DNA of 64,000 nt, taken from assembly GCF_014656055.1 (NCBI RefSeq), contig NZ_BNBR01000002.1, forward strand, positions 1,119,164 through 1,183,163, in the 5' to 3' direction. Both the position numbers and the translations under genes were made by a program. Of this stretch, positions 38,176 to 46,363 are shown piece by piece. Each line of letters opens with the position of its first letter. The stretch's first letter is position 1. The notes below the pieces were generated by a model, which did not search any database, was not told the DNA's origin, and was given only the letters and a program-made list of their open reading frames with translations. Origin of the DNA: Streptomyces griseosporeus. GTDB lineage: Bacteria > Actinomycetota > Actinomycetes > Streptomycetales > Streptomycetaceae.

Positions 38176-38598
38176 ATGACCACCGCCCCCGCGATCGCCC
38201 CGCTGACCACCACCGACGCCGAGGTCCTGCTCGACGCCGCCCACCGGGCGGCCGAGGCCGCCGGGGTCGCCGTCAGCGTCACCGTCCTCGACGCCGGCGG
38301 CCATCTGCTGGCCTTCCGGCGGGACGACCGGGCGCTGCTGATCTCGGGCGAGACCAGCACCCGCAAGGCCTACACCGCCCTCCAGCTGGACAGCGCCACC
38401 GCCGACCTGGTGGACGCCGTCAAGCCGGACGGCCCGTTCCACAGCCTGCCCACCGCGCTGGACAAGCCGCTGCTGTTCATCGCGGGCGGCCTGCCCGTAC
38501 GCCGCGACGGGCGTCCCATCGGCGCGATCGGCGTCGGCGGCGGCGCTCCCGAGCAGGACCACGCCTTCGCCGCGGCGGCCGTGGCGGCCCTCGGCTGA
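38176..38598 (+). CDS. GlcG/HbpS-family protein
   Basis: 140 aa from ATG 38176 (AAGGAGCACCGAC). The GlcG/HbpS fold is indicated by LDAAHRAAEAAGVAVSVTVL, DAGGHLLAFRRDDRALLIS, the heme/cofactor-site-like TSTRKAYTALQL, and the C-terminal GAIGVGGGAPEQDHAFAAAA. Members bind heme or cobalamin-like ligands or are of unknown function (HbpS in Streptomyces binds heme), but this one lacks a signal peptide. It lies between an MFS exporter and an aldo/keto reductase in one operon. Confidence 0.85.
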   Translation: MTTAPAIAPLTTTDAEVLLDAAHRAAEAAGVAVSVTVLDAGGHLLAFRRDDRALLISGETSTRKAYTALQLDSATADLVDAVKPDGPFHSLPTALDKPLLFIAGGLPVRRDGRPIGAIGVGGGAPEQDHAFAAAAVAALG

Positions 38599-38691
38599 GC
38601 CCGCCTCGGCGCAAACCCAGGACCGCCGCCACGCCCGGACCCGGGCCCGGCGCACCACCCCTCCCCCGCACCACGCAAGGAAATCCACGCA

Positions 38692-39516
38692 ATGACCTCG
38701 GTCCCCACCGTCACGCTGAACAACGGCGTCGAGATCCCCCAGCTCGGCTTCGGCGTCTTCCAGGTCCCCGACGCCGAGACCACCGCCGCCGTCACCGCGG
38801 CCCTCCAGGCCGGTTACCGCTCCGTCGACACGGCAGCGATCTACGGCAACGAGTCCGGCGTCGGCGCGGCCCTCGCCGCCTCCGGCCTGCCCCGCGAGGA
38901 GCTGTTCGTCACCACCAAGCTGTGGAACGCCGACCAGGGCTACGACGCCACCCTGCGGGCCTTCGACGACAGCCTGGCCCGGCTCGGCCTGGACCACGTC
39001 GACCTGTACCTGATCCACTGGCCCGCCCCGGGCCGCGACCTGTACCGGGAGTCGTGGAAGGCCATCGAGCGGCTCGTCGCCGACGGCCGGGTCCGTGCCG
39101 CCGGCGTCTCCAACTTCCAGCCCGCGCACCTGCGACGGCTGCTGGACGGCGCCTCGCTCGTCCCGGCCGTCAACCAGATCGAGCTGCACCCCGGCCTCCA
39201 GCAGGCCGAACTGCGCGCCCTCCACGCCGAGCTGGGCATCGTCACGGAGGCCTGGAGCCCGCTCGCCCAGGGCGCGGTGCTCGGCGACGACGCGATCACC
39301 GCGATCGCCGGGCGGCACGGGAAGTCCCCGGCCCAGGTCGTGCTGCGCTGGCACGTCCAGCTCGGCACCGTGGTGATCCCCAAGTCGGTCACCCCGGCCC
39401 GGATCCGCGAGAACATCGACGTCTTCGACTTCTCGCTGTCGGAGGAGGAGATGACGGCAATCGCCGCGCTCGACCGCGACCTGCGCACCGGGCCGCACCC
39501 CGACACCCTCGACTGA
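38692..39516 (+). CDS. Aldo/keto reductase (2,5-diketo-gluconate reductase type)
   Basis: 274 aa. AKR5-type TIM barrel with the tetrad Asp/Tyr in YRSVDTAAIYGNESGVG, Lys in VTTKLWNADQG and His in VDLYLIHWP. NADPH-binding KSVTPARIRENIDVFDF is present. It reduces small aldehydes or ketones. ATG 38692 is preceded by AAGGAAATCCACGCA. It is the last gene of the MFS-GlcG-AKR operon, which may detoxify and export a carbonyl compound; that is inference. Confidence 0.93.
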   Translation: MTSVPTVTLNNGVEIPQLGFGVFQVPDAETTAAVTAALQAGYRSVDTAAIYGNESGVGAALAASGLPREELFVTTKLWNADQGYDATLRAFDDSLARLGLDHVDLYLIHWPAPGRDLYRESWKAIERLVADGRVRAAGVSNFQPAHLRRLLDGASLVPAVNQIELHPGLQQAELRALHAELGIVTEAWSPLAQGAVLGDDAITAIAGRHGKSPAQVVLRWHVQLGTVVIPKSVTPARIRENIDVFDFSLSEEEMTAIAALDRDLRTGPHPDTLD

Positions 39517-39533
39517 GGCCGCCGTCCTCAGTC
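39511..39533. terminator. Bidirectional hairpin spanning both stop codons
   Basis: A perfect 8-bp stem GACTGAGG / CCTCAGTC with a 7-base loop. It contains the TGA of the aldo/keto reductase (39514-39516) and the stop of the convergent ArsR gene (39528-39530). Confidence 0.7.
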
Positions 39534-39887
39534 GTGCAGCGGGCGGTCGCTGAGCCGGTGGTCGGCGACGTTCAGCGCCTCGTCGACCAGGCGCCGCAGA
39601 TGGCCGTCGCGCAGCGAGTAGATCACCCGGCGGCCCTCCTTGCGGGTGTTCACCAGCCCCGCGAGGCGGAGCCGGGCCAGGTGCTGGCTGACCGCCGGCC
39701 GCGCCGCCCCGCACGACTCGGTGAGCGTCGTGACATCGGCCTCGCCCGAGGCCAGCGCGTGCAGCAGGGCGAGCCGGGTGCGGTCGCCGAGCAGGGCGAG
39801 GAGTTCCGCGGCGAGGGCGAACTGCTCCTCGCCGGGGGTGCGCGGGTGCGCATCGTGCGCAGGTGACAGGTGCATGCGTGCGCTCAT
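39528..39887 (-). CDS. ArsR/SmtB-family metalloregulator
   Basis: 119 aa if ATG 39887 is used; ATG 39875 is possible. Winged HTH: VTTLTESCGAARPAVSQHLA, RLRLAGLVNTRKEGRRVIYS. The last helix reads DGHLRRLVDEALNVADH, aligning with the alpha-5 zinc site (Asp, His, x10, His, x2, His) of CzrA-type sensors, but the third ligand position is Val. So the metal site is altered or completed elsewhere; CESCGA-like Cys in the recognition helix may matter. It is divergent from a His-rich cation diffusion facilitator, its probable target. Confidence 0.88.
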   Translation of the reverse strand: MSARMHLSPAHDAHPRTPGEEQFALAAELLALLGDRTRLALLHALASGEADVTTLTESCGAARPAVSQHLARLRLAGLVNTRKEGRRVIYSLRDGHLRRLVDEALNVADHRLSDRPLHD

Positions 39888-39898
39888 ACGCACATAAT
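39878..39898. promoter_or_regulatory. GTGCG-N6-CGCAC operator and CDF -10 box
   Basis: An inverted repeat at 39878-39893 overlaps the first codons or 5' UTR of the ArsR gene, directly beside CATAAT (39893-39898), a good -10 for the rightward CDF gene (start 39950). Binding would block both genes, as for ArsR/SmtB repressors. Confidence 0.5.
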
Positions 39899-39949
39899 GG
39901 CCTCGTGGGCGTGCGCGCGTCCACCTCCGCGCACCGGAAGGGGAGCCCC

Positions 39950-41071
39950 GTGAGCGACCGGCACGACCACGAGCACCGGCACGGCGAGGACCAGGAGCAC
40001 GGACACGGGCACGGGCACGATCACCATCGCCACGAGGACGACCACCACGGCCACGGCGATCACCCGCACAGCCACGGCCACACCCCCGGTCTGCGCCACC
40101 GCCTCGCCCACCTCCTCACCCCCCACTCCCACGACACCGCCGACAAGGTGGACGCCGCCCTGGAGTCCTCGGCCCGCGGCATGCGCGCGTTGTGGGTGTC
40201 GCTGGCGGTGCTGGGCGTTACGGCACTGGCGCAGGCGGTGGTGGTGGCGGCGTCCGGGTCGGTGGCGCTGCTCGGCGACACGGTGCACAACGCGGCGGAC
40301 GCGCTGACGGCCGTACCGCTCGGCATCGCCTTCGTGCTGGGCCGGCGCGCGGCGACCCGGCGTTTCACCTACGGGTTCGGGCGGGCCGAGGATCTGGCGG
40401 GGCTGGTGGTCGTGCTGACGATCGCGGCATCGGCGGCGTTCTCCGGCTGGGCGGCGGTGGTACGGCTGCTGGATCCGCGGCCGGTGGAGCACGTGCCGGC
40501 CGTCGCGGTCGCCGCGCTCGTCGGGTTCGCGGGCAACGAGTGGGTGGCCCGTCACCGCATCCGCGTCGGCCGGTCGATCGGCTCGGCCGCGCTGGTCGCG
40601 GACGGGCTGCACGCCCGTACGGACGGCTTCACGTCGCTCGCGGTGCTGGCGGGGGCGGGCGGTTCGGCCCTGGGGTGGCAGTCGGCCGACCCGCTCGTGG
40701 GGCTGGCGATCACGGCCGCGATCGCGCTGGTGCTGCGGGACGCGGCCCGTGAGGTCTTCCGGCGGGTGCTGGACGCCGTCGACCCGGCGCTGGTGGACCG
40801 GGCCGAGCGGGCGCTGGCCGGGGTGCCGGGCGTGCGCGGGGTGGGCGAGCTGCGGCTGCGCTGGATCGGGCACCGGCTGCGGGCGGAAGTGGCGGTCGTG
40901 GTGGACGGCGAGGCGACGGTGCGGCAGGCGCACGCCATCGCCGTGGACGCCGAACACGCCCTGCTGCACGCCGTACCGCGGCTGACGGCGGCCCTGGTCC
41001 ACGCGGACCCGGCCCCCGCGCCCGGCGAGCCGGATCCCCACCTGACGCTGGCCCACCACGCGACGGCCTGA
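39950..41071 (+). CDS. Cation diffusion facilitator (Zn/Co/Cd efflux)
   Basis: 373 aa from GTG 39950 (GGGGAGCCCC). The first 60 residues are extremely histidine-rich (runs such as HGHGHGHDHHRHEDDHHGHG), a metal-buffering tail. Six hydrophobic segments follow, with the transport-site motifs LLGDTVHNAADALT (HxxxD) and ADGLHARTDGFTSL (HxxxD), then a cytosolic C-terminal domain. It exports divalent metal in exchange for protons. Its partner is the divergent ArsR regulator. Confidence 0.93.
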   Translation: MSDRHDHEHRHGEDQEHGHGHGHDHHRHEDDHHGHGDHPHSHGHTPGLRHRLAHLLTPHSHDTADKVDAALESSARGMRALWVSLAVLGVTALAQAVVVAASGSVALLGDTVHNAADALTAVPLGIAFVLGRRAATRRFTYGFGRAEDLAGLVVVLTIAASAAFSGWAAVVRLLDPRPVEHVPAVAVAALVGFAGNEWVARHRIRVGRSIGSAALVADGLHARTDGFTSLAVLAGAGGSALGWQSADPLVGLAITAAIALVLRDAAREVFRRVLDAVDPALVDRAERALAGVPGVRGVGELRLRWIGHRLRAEVAVVVDGEATVRQAHAIAVDAEHALLHAVPRLTAALVHADPAPAPGEPDPHLTLAHHATA

Positions 41072-41096
41072 CGCGGCGGGCCGTCCCGGCTCAGGC
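41066..41096. terminator. Bidirectional hairpin between CDF and YbaK-like genes
   Basis: Outer arms GCCTGA / TCAGGC contain the stop codons of both convergent genes (TGA 41069-41071 and its counterpart 41091-41093). An inner CGGG-ccgt-CCCG hairpin sits in the loop. Confidence 0.6.
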
Positions 41097-41648
41097 GACG
41101 CCCAGGCCCTCCAGGACCGTGGCGTCGGGGAGTTGGGCGAAGGCCTTGCCGGGGATCAGGAGCTTGCCGCGGCGGCGTCCGCTGCCGACGAGGACCCAGG
41201 GCAGGTCGACGACGGCCGCGTCCACCAGGACGGGCCAGCCGGCGGGCAGGCCGAGCGGGGTGATGCCGCCGTACTCCATGCCGGTGGCGCTGGTCGCGGT
41301 CTCCATCGGCGCGAAGGAGGCCTTGCGGGCGCCCAGTCGGCGTCGTACGACGCCGTTGACGTCGACCCGGGTGGTGGAGAGCGCGACGCAGGCCGCGAGG
41401 GTGGTCTCGCCGGCCCGCCGGCCCGCGACGACCACGCAGTTGGCCGACTGCTCCAGCAGCTCGCGGCCGTAGTGCTCGACGAAGACGGCGGTGTCGGCCC
41501 AGCGCGGGTCGGTGTCGACGTACAGGATCCGGTCGGCGGGGACGCTGCCGTTCCAGCGGCGTACGGCGTCGGCGACGGGGGCGGTCAGCTCGTCGAGGCA
41601 GTCGGGGGCGGGGGTGGCGCGGTCGAAGTCGCCGATGGGTGCGTCCAT
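41091..41648 (-). CDS. YbaK/ProX-type aminoacyl-tRNA deacylase-like protein
   Basis: 185 aa from ATG 41648. YbaK-domain features: ANCVVVAGRRAGETTLAACV, TTRVDVNGVVRRRLGARKAS, ATSATGMEYGGITPLGLPAG (the conserved GxxxPxG-type loop) and GRRRGKLLIPGKAF. These proteins hydrolyse mischarged tRNA such as Cys-tRNA(Pro) or Ala-tRNA(Pro). The specific substrate is undetermined. Upstream are three 21-bp repeats. Confidence 0.85.
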   Translation of the reverse strand: MDAPIGDFDRATPAPDCLDELTAPVADAVRRWNGSVPADRILYVDTDPRWADTAVFVEHYGRELLEQSANCVVVAGRRAGETTLAACVALSTTRVDVNGVVRRRLGARKASFAPMETATSATGMEYGGITPLGLPAGWPVLVDAAVVDLPWVLVGSGRRRGKLLIPGKAFAQLPDATVLEGLGVA

Positions 41649-41654
41649 GGCCGC

Positions 41655-41717
41655 ACGCTAACAACCCCTGGCGGCACGCTGACAAGCCTTGGCGGCATGC
41701 TGACAGGCCCTAGCGGA
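41655..41717. repeat. Three 21-bp tandem iteron-like repeats
   Basis: Units 41655-41675, 41676-41696 and 41697-41717 follow the pattern RYGCTRACARSCCYTGGCGG. They fill the space before the YbaK-like gene and run 8 bases into the end of the XRE-cupin gene. The period equals two helical turns, so all units face the same side of the DNA. Confidence 0.7.
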
Positions 41718-42282
41718 CGGGCGGGACGGAGACCGCCATGACCATCCGCATCGGCTCGTCGCCCTCGTTGCCGTACGTGTGCGGGGCGTCGGCCTCGAAG
41801 GAGGCGCTGGCGCCCGCCGGGACGCGGTGCTTCACCCCGTCGACGGTGAGGGTCAGCTCGCCCGCGAGGACGTGGACCAGTTCGACCGTGCCCGAGGGGT
41901 GCGGGTCGGAGGGGCTGGACTCGCCGGGCGTGAGCAGCCAGTCCCACATCTCCAGCGGGCCGGGCGCCTCGGCGCCGGCGAGGAGGCGGTTGTAGCTGCC
42001 GGCGTCGGTGTGCCAGAGCCGTACGGCCTGGTCTGCGGGGACGACGCGGACCTTCGGGCCCTGCTCGTAGTCGAGCAGCGTGGTGATGCTGACGCCGAGC
42101 GCGTCACCGATCTTCACGACCGTGCCGATGCTCGGATTGGTGCGGGCCTGCTCGATCTGGATCAGCATGCCGCGGCTGACACCGGCCCGGGCGGCCAGCG
42201 CGTCCAGGGTGAAGCCGCGCTCGGTGCGCCAGCGCTTGACGTTGCGCGCCAGGGACTGGGTCAGCAGGTCGAGGTCCGACAC
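41710..42282 (-). CDS. XRE-family regulator with C-terminal cupin
   Basis: 190 aa from ATG 42282. Residues 10-65 are a Cro/cI HTH (FTLDALAARAGVSRGMLIQI, EQARTNPSIGTVVKIGDALG). Residues 110-185 are a cupin (PSGTVELVHVLAGELTLTVD, SFEADAPHTYGNEGDEPMRM). Such regulators sense small metabolites, often polyamines or amino acids. It is divergent from an EamA transporter across a perfect 18-bp dyad, so it probably controls that exporter. Confidence 0.92.
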   Translation of the reverse strand: MSDLDLLTQSLARNVKRWRTERGFTLDALAARAGVSRGMLIQIEQARTNPSIGTVVKIGDALGVSITTLLDYEQGPKVRVVPADQAVRLWHTDAGSYNRLLAGAEAPGPLEMWDWLLTPGESSPSDPHPSGTVELVHVLAGELTLTVDGVKHRVPAGASASFEADAPHTYGNEGDEPMRMVMAVSVPPVR

Positions 42283-42324
42283 ATTCCGTCCAATATCCGG
42301 GAAGTCAAATATTCTGGATGACAG

Positions 42325-42342
42325 AGTTCATCTGACTGAACT
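42325..42342. promoter_or_regulatory. AGTTCA-N6-TGAACT operator between XRE-cupin and EamA genes
   Basis: A perfect 6-bp inverted repeat, AGTTCATCTGACTGAACT, in an AT-rich divergent promoter. A second, imperfect dyad (CCAATAT ... ATATTCTGG, about 42290-42317) lies closer to the regulator gene. Confidence 0.6.
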
Positions 42343-42391
42343 ACGGTGTGATGCACCCGATCGTCCACCGAACTGTACTGCGAGGCCCGCC

Positions 42392-43249
42392 GTGACCGCA
42401 CTCTTCGCCCTGGCCACCAGCCTGTTGTGGGGCCTGGCCGACTTCGGCGGCGGAGTGCTGACACGCCGTGCGCCCGCCCTCACGGTGGTCGTCGTCTCGC
42501 AGACGATCGCGACGGTGGTGCTCGGCGTGATCGTGGTGGCCACCGGCGGCTGGAGCGAGGCCGGACCGCGGCTGTGGTTCGCGTTCGCGGCGGGGCTGGT
42601 CGGCCCGGTGGCGATGATCTGCTTCTACAAGGCGCTGGCCCTCGGTCCGATGGGCGTCGTCTCCCCGCTGGCCACGCTCGGCGTGGCGGTGCCCGTCGGT
42701 TTCGGCCTGGTGCTGGGCGAGCGGCCCGGCCTGGTGCAGGTCGCGGGCATCGGGGTGGCCGTCACCGGGGTGGTGCTGGCGGGCGGACCGCAGCGCAGGG
42801 GCGGCGGCGTGCCGCGGCAGACCGTCGTGCTGTCCCTGGTCTCGGCGCTCGGCTTCGGCGCGGTGTTCGCGCTGATCGCCGAGGCGTCGACGACGGTCAC
42901 CGGTCTCTTCCTCGCGCTGTTCGTGCAGCGGGTGACGAACGTGGCCGCGGGCGGCCTCGCCCTGTACGCCTCGGTGCGCCGGGGCGCCCCGGCCCTGCCC
43001 GCGGGCGGTTTTCCCTGGGCCTCGCTGCCCGCGCTGGCCTTCGTCGGCCTCGCCGACGTGGCGGCCAACGGCACGTACTCCGTCGCGGCCCAGCACGGAC
43101 CGGTCATGGTGGCCGCCGTACTCGCCTCGCTCTACCCGGTGGTGACCGCCCTGGCCGCCCGCGGCTTCCTCAGCGAACGCCTGCGGGCGATCCAGGCGAC
43201 GGGCGCGGGACTGGCCCTGGTGGGCACCCTGCTGCTGGCCGCCGGCTGA
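42392..43249 (+). CDS. EamA/DMT-family exporter
   Basis: 285 aa from GTG 42392. Ten hydrophobic segments in two five-helix EamA repeats (LFALATSLLWGLADFGGGVL; then PWASLPALAFVGLADVAANG), with the typical MICFYKALALGPMGVVSPLA and YSVAAQHGPVMVAAVLASLY. DMT transporters export amino acids, nucleosides or drugs. Expression is probably set by the divergent XRE-cupin regulator. Substrate unknown. Confidence 0.9.
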   Translation: MTALFALATSLLWGLADFGGGVLTRRAPALTVVVVSQTIATVVLGVIVVATGGWSEAGPRLWFAFAAGLVGPVAMICFYKALALGPMGVVSPLATLGVAVPVGFGLVLGERPGLVQVAGIGVAVTGVVLAGGPQRRGGGVPRQTVVLSLVSALGFGAVFALIAEASTTVTGLFLALFVQRVTNVAAGGLALYASVRRGAPALPAGGFPWASLPALAFVGLADVAANGTYSVAAQHGPVMVAAVLASLYPVVTALAARGFLSERLRAIQATGAGLALVGTLLLAAG

Positions 43250-43272
43250 CGCGACACCCCTCGGACGCCGGT

Positions 43273-44073
43273 TCAGCTGCCGTCCGGCTCCAGCTCGGCC
43301 AGGCTCGCCGCCCCGTCCTCGTCGAGGCTCGCCAGCCGTGCCACCTGCTCCTCGTCCAGCCCGGACAGCGCACGCAGCTGACCGGGCGTGATGTCGTCCG
43401 GTATCGGGACCGGCGCAGGGGTGCGCAGCGGCGGCTGCCAGCCGTCGTCGGGGGTCCAGCGGCGTACGACGCGGGCGGGGGCGCCCGCCACCACGGCGTG
43501 GTCGGGCACCGTGCCGCGGACCACCGCGCCCGCCGCGACGACCACGTTCCGCCCGATGCGCGCGCCCGGCAGGATCACCGCGCCGGTGCCGATCCAGCAG
43601 CCCGGCCCGATCTCCACCGGCTCGAACCGCGGCCACTGCTTGCCGATCGGCTCGTGCGGGTCGTCGTAGGAGTGGTTGGTCGAGGTGACGTAGACGTACG
43701 GCCCGAAGTAGCAGTCGTCGCCGATGGTGACCGTGGAGTCCGCGATGACATGGCTGCCGCGGCCGAGCACCACGCCGTTCCCGATGCGCAGGATCGGGTC
43801 GGGGCCGAGGTCGAGGTCGGGCATCAGGCCGGCGGTCAGGGTGACCTGCTCGGCGATGATGCAGTGCGTGCCGATGTGGATCCACGGCTCGCCGAAGACG
43901 GTGCCGAGCGGGAAGGCGAGCCGGGTGGCCTCGCCGAGCGCGCCGAAGCGGAAGCGGCCGGGCTGCTCGGCGCTCACGGAGCCCGTGCGCTGCACCCAGG
44001 ACCAGCCCGCGTGGACGGCCCGCTGCGCGAGGCGGCGCCGCCAGGATGAGAACGTGTTCTTGCGCTTCGGCAC
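43273..44073 (-). CDS. Hexapeptide-repeat (left-handed beta-helix) acyltransferase
   Basis: 266 aa from GTG 44073. A left-handed beta-helix is visible from about residue 65 to 205: WIHIGTHCIIAEQVTLTAGL, RIGNGVVLGRGSHVIADSTV, IGPGCWIGTGAVILPGARIG, VVVAAGAVVRGTVPDHAVVA, ending GAPARVVRRW as in sugar O-acetyltransferases. Catalytic His is likely in TSTNHSYDDPHEPIG. It probably acetylates a sugar or related molecule. An acidic C-terminal tail of about 60 residues is extra. Confidence 0.88.
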   Translation of the reverse strand: MPKRKNTFSSWRRRLAQRAVHAGWSWVQRTGSVSAEQPGRFRFGALGEATRLAFPLGTVFGEPWIHIGTHCIIAEQVTLTAGLMPDLDLGPDPILRIGNGVVLGRGSHVIADSTVTIGDDCYFGPYVYVTSTNHSYDDPHEPIGKQWPRFEPVEIGPGCWIGTGAVILPGARIGRNVVVAAGAVVRGTVPDHAVVAGAPARVVRRWTPDDGWQPPLRTPAPVPIPDDITPGQLRALSGLDEEQVARLASLDEDGAASLAELEPDGS

Positions 44074-44181
44074 GCGCTCACGGTAGCCGCGCCCCGGTGG
44101 CGCCTTCACTCCGGAGGCCTGTGATCTTCGCCCTACCGGGTGGCGTACGGTGCGGGTGTAGCGACGAGCAGGGAGGCAGCG

Positions 44182-44703
44182 ATGACGCACCGCGCACTGA
44201 TCAGAGGCATCGGCGGCAGGGAGCCGAGGATCGACGAGAACACGTTCGTGGCGCCGACCGCCTCGGTGATCGGCGACGTGAGCCTCGCGGAGGGCGCGAG
44301 CGTCTGGTACGGCGCGGTGCTGCGCGGCGACGTCGAGCGGATCTCGGTCGGGGCGCAGAGCAACGTGCAGGACAACTGCACGCTCCACGCCGACCCCGGC
44401 TTCCCCGTCACCGTCGGCGAGCGCGTCTCCATCGGGCACAACGCGGTGGTGCACGGGGCGACCGTCGAGGACGACTGCCTGATCGGCATGGGGGCGACGG
44501 TGCTGAACGGGGCGGTGATCGGGGCCGGCTCGCTGGTGGCCGCGCAGGCACTGGTGCCGCAGGGCATGGTCGTTCCGCCGGGCTCGCTGGTCGCCGGTGT
44601 CCCCGCGAAGGTCAGGCGGGAGCTGACGGAGGAGGAGCGTCAGGGCGTCACCCTGAACGGCACGATGTACGCGGAACTGGGGAAGGCCCACCGCGACGGG
44701 TAG
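44182..44703 (+). CDS. Gamma-class carbonic anhydrase-like protein
   Basis: 173 aa from ATG 44182 (GGGAGGCAGCG). Left-handed beta-helix with the three zinc histidines in NCTLHADPG, VSIGHNAVVHGATV, and the usual ending AGVPAKVRRELTEEER. These proteins hydrate CO2 or are CaiE/PaaY-like relatives. Cytosolic. It stands divergent from another hexapeptide protein, which is probably coincidence. Confidence 0.9.
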   Translation: MTHRALIRGIGGREPRIDENTFVAPTASVIGDVSLAEGASVWYGAVLRGDVERISVGAQSNVQDNCTLHADPGFPVTVGERVSIGHNAVVHGATVEDDCLIGMGATVLNGAVIGAGSLVAAQALVPQGMVVPPGSLVAGVPAKVRRELTEEERQGVTLNGTMYAELGKAHRDG

Positions 44704-44734
44704 GACCCCGGGTCTCAGGCCGGCGGGCCGGGCC

Positions 44735-45385
44735 TCACTCGGCGGCGGGCACCGGCTCCGGCTCGGCCTCCTGGGGGGCCGTCTGCGCCTTCTTCGCCTT
44801 GCGCTTGACCACCAGCATCGACGCCACGCCGATCAGTACGGCGGCCACCAGGCCCAGCCAGGAGAACCGCTTCAGCCAGGACTCGGCGACCACGCCGACG
44901 TAGTAGATGACGGCCGTCGTTCCGCCCGCCCAGATGATGCCGCCGAGGACGTTGGCGATGAGGAACTTCCAGTACGGCATCCGCAGCACACCGGCGAGCG
45001 GCCCGGCGAAGATGCGCAGCAGGGCGACGAAGCGGCCGAAGAAGACGGCCCACATGCCCCACTTCTGGAAGGACCGCTCGGCGGTGGCGACGTGGCCCTC
45101 GCTGAAGTGCCGGGGGAACTTCCGGCCCAGCCAGGCAAGCAGCGGGCGTCCGCCCTTGCGGCCGATGGCGTAGCCGATGGAGTCACCGATCACCGCGCCG
45201 GCGCTGGCGCAGGCGCCGAGGATCACCGGGTTGACGCCGCCGTGCTGCGAGGACAGCAGGGCGGCGGAGACCAGGACGATCTCGCCGGGCAGCGGGATGC
45301 CGAGACTCTCCAGTCCGATGACCAGCCCCACCACCGCGTAGACGGCGGCCGCGGGCACTGTGTCGAGCCATTCCTGGACGTGCAC
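44735..45385 (-). CDS. DedA-family membrane protein
   Basis: 216 aa from GTG 45385 (GGGGAGGAACCGGCG). DedA/SNARE-assoc domain: LVIGLESLGIPLPGEIVLVS, GDSIGYAIGRKGG, FFGRFVALLRIFAGPLAGV with the conserved F..R...PG-like loop, five to six hydrophobic segments, and a C-terminal KRKAKK plus acidic tail. DedA proteins flip polyprenyl-phosphate or phospholipids and affect envelope homeostasis. No operon partner. Confidence 0.9.
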   Translation of the reverse strand: MHVQEWLDTVPAAAVYAVVGLVIGLESLGIPLPGEIVLVSAALLSSQHGGVNPVILGACASAGAVIGDSIGYAIGRKGGRPLLAWLGRKFPRHFSEGHVATAERSFQKWGMWAVFFGRFVALLRIFAGPLAGVLRMPYWKFLIANVLGGIIWAGGTTAVIYYVGVVAESWLKRFSWLGLVAAVLIGVASMLVVKRKAKKAQTAPQEAEPEPVPAAE

Positions 45386-45560
45386 CGCCGGTTCCTCCCC
45401 GATTCGTGTCCCTGCACTCCCCGGGCACTCCCGGGCGCGCCCCTGGTCGAGGCGCCCGCCCGGGAAGCCTACCGGGTCGAGGTGAACAGGCGGCGACGCG
45501 TGGGACGCGCACGCCCGGCGTGCGAAGGGAACGAGCCACGCCGGGCGCGGGCGTCCGGCG

Positions 45561-46355
45561 TCAGGCGCGGACCTCGTCGAGGAAGTCGCGCAGGAGGGCG
45601 CCCCACTCCTGCGGCCGCTCGGCGAACGGCAGGTGCCCGGTCGGGATCTCGGCCCAGCGCGCACCGGGGATGCCGTCGGCGAGCTGCCGGTGGTGGTACG
45701 GGGTGACGAGCTGGTCGAGCGTGGTGGAGACGACGAGCGTCGGTACGGCGACCCGGGCGAGGTCGGCTCGTACGTCGACGTGGCCGAGGAGCAGGTCCAG
45801 GTGGTCCGGCGTACCGGGCGGGACGGTGGCCGCGGTGTTCTTCAGCGCCGTGTCCAGGTCGTCCTGGCCGACGGCGTCCAGCGCGGGCGCGCTCACGCCG
45901 ATCAGGGAGAGGAAGCCGGCGAGGCCCGCCAGGTCGCCCGCGCGGAGGAAGTCGCGCCACATCCGCGCCGCGAGCAGAAACCGCGGGTTGGGGTGCGCGA
46001 ACCCCGCGGTGAGGACCAGCGCGGTGACGCGTTCGGGGTGCCGGGCGGCGGCCCGGACGGCGACGGCCGTGCCGAGCGAGTAGCCGGCTATGGCGAAGGT
46101 CTCCACGCCTTCCTGCACCGCGGTGGCGACGAGTTCGTCGGCGAGGCCGTCCAGGGAGAGCGGGGCGCCCGCGCGCGGAGTGCGGCCGGTGCCGGGGTAG
46201 TCGGGCCCGACGACGGTGTGCCGGGCGGCCAACATGTCCATCACGGGGCCGAAGTTGGCGTCGATGCCGCCGCCGGCGCCGTGGGCGAGGAGCAGGCCGG
46301 GGCCGGTGCCGCGGACGACACGGCCCAGGGTCGAGAGGGGCAACGCATGGGTCAT
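45561..46355 (-). CDS. Alpha/beta hydrolase under MerR control
   Basis: 264 aa from ATG 46355. The nucleophile elbow is GYSLGT (Ser near residue 94), the oxyanion loop HGAGGGIDANFGPV, the acid near VVSTTLDQLV, and the histidine in TGHLPFAERPQEW. It is a cytosolic serine hydrolase. Its promoter has TTGACT and TTAGCG 19 bp apart with a dyad in the spacer, so the divergent MerR protein probably activates it, and transcription would start within a few bases of the ATG. Confidence 0.88.
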   Translation of the reverse strand: MTHALPLSTLGRVVRGTGPGLLLAHGAGGGIDANFGPVMDMLAARHTVVGPDYPGTGRTPRAGAPLSLDGLADELVATAVQEGVETFAIAGYSLGTAVAVRAAARHPERVTALVLTAGFAHPNPRFLLAARMWRDFLRAGDLAGLAGFLSLIGVSAPALDAVGQDDLDTALKNTAATVPPGTPDHLDLLLGHVDVRADLARVAVPTLVVSTTLDQLVTPYHHRQLADGIPGARWAEIPTGHLPFAERPQEWGALLRDFLDEVRA

Positions 46356-46363
46356 GCCCCGGA

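Noticed and set aside
38692..39516. Assignment of the aldo/keto reductase to a specific antibiotic pathway
   Set aside because: Only a general AKR5 pattern is visible; neighbours do not include biosynthetic genes.
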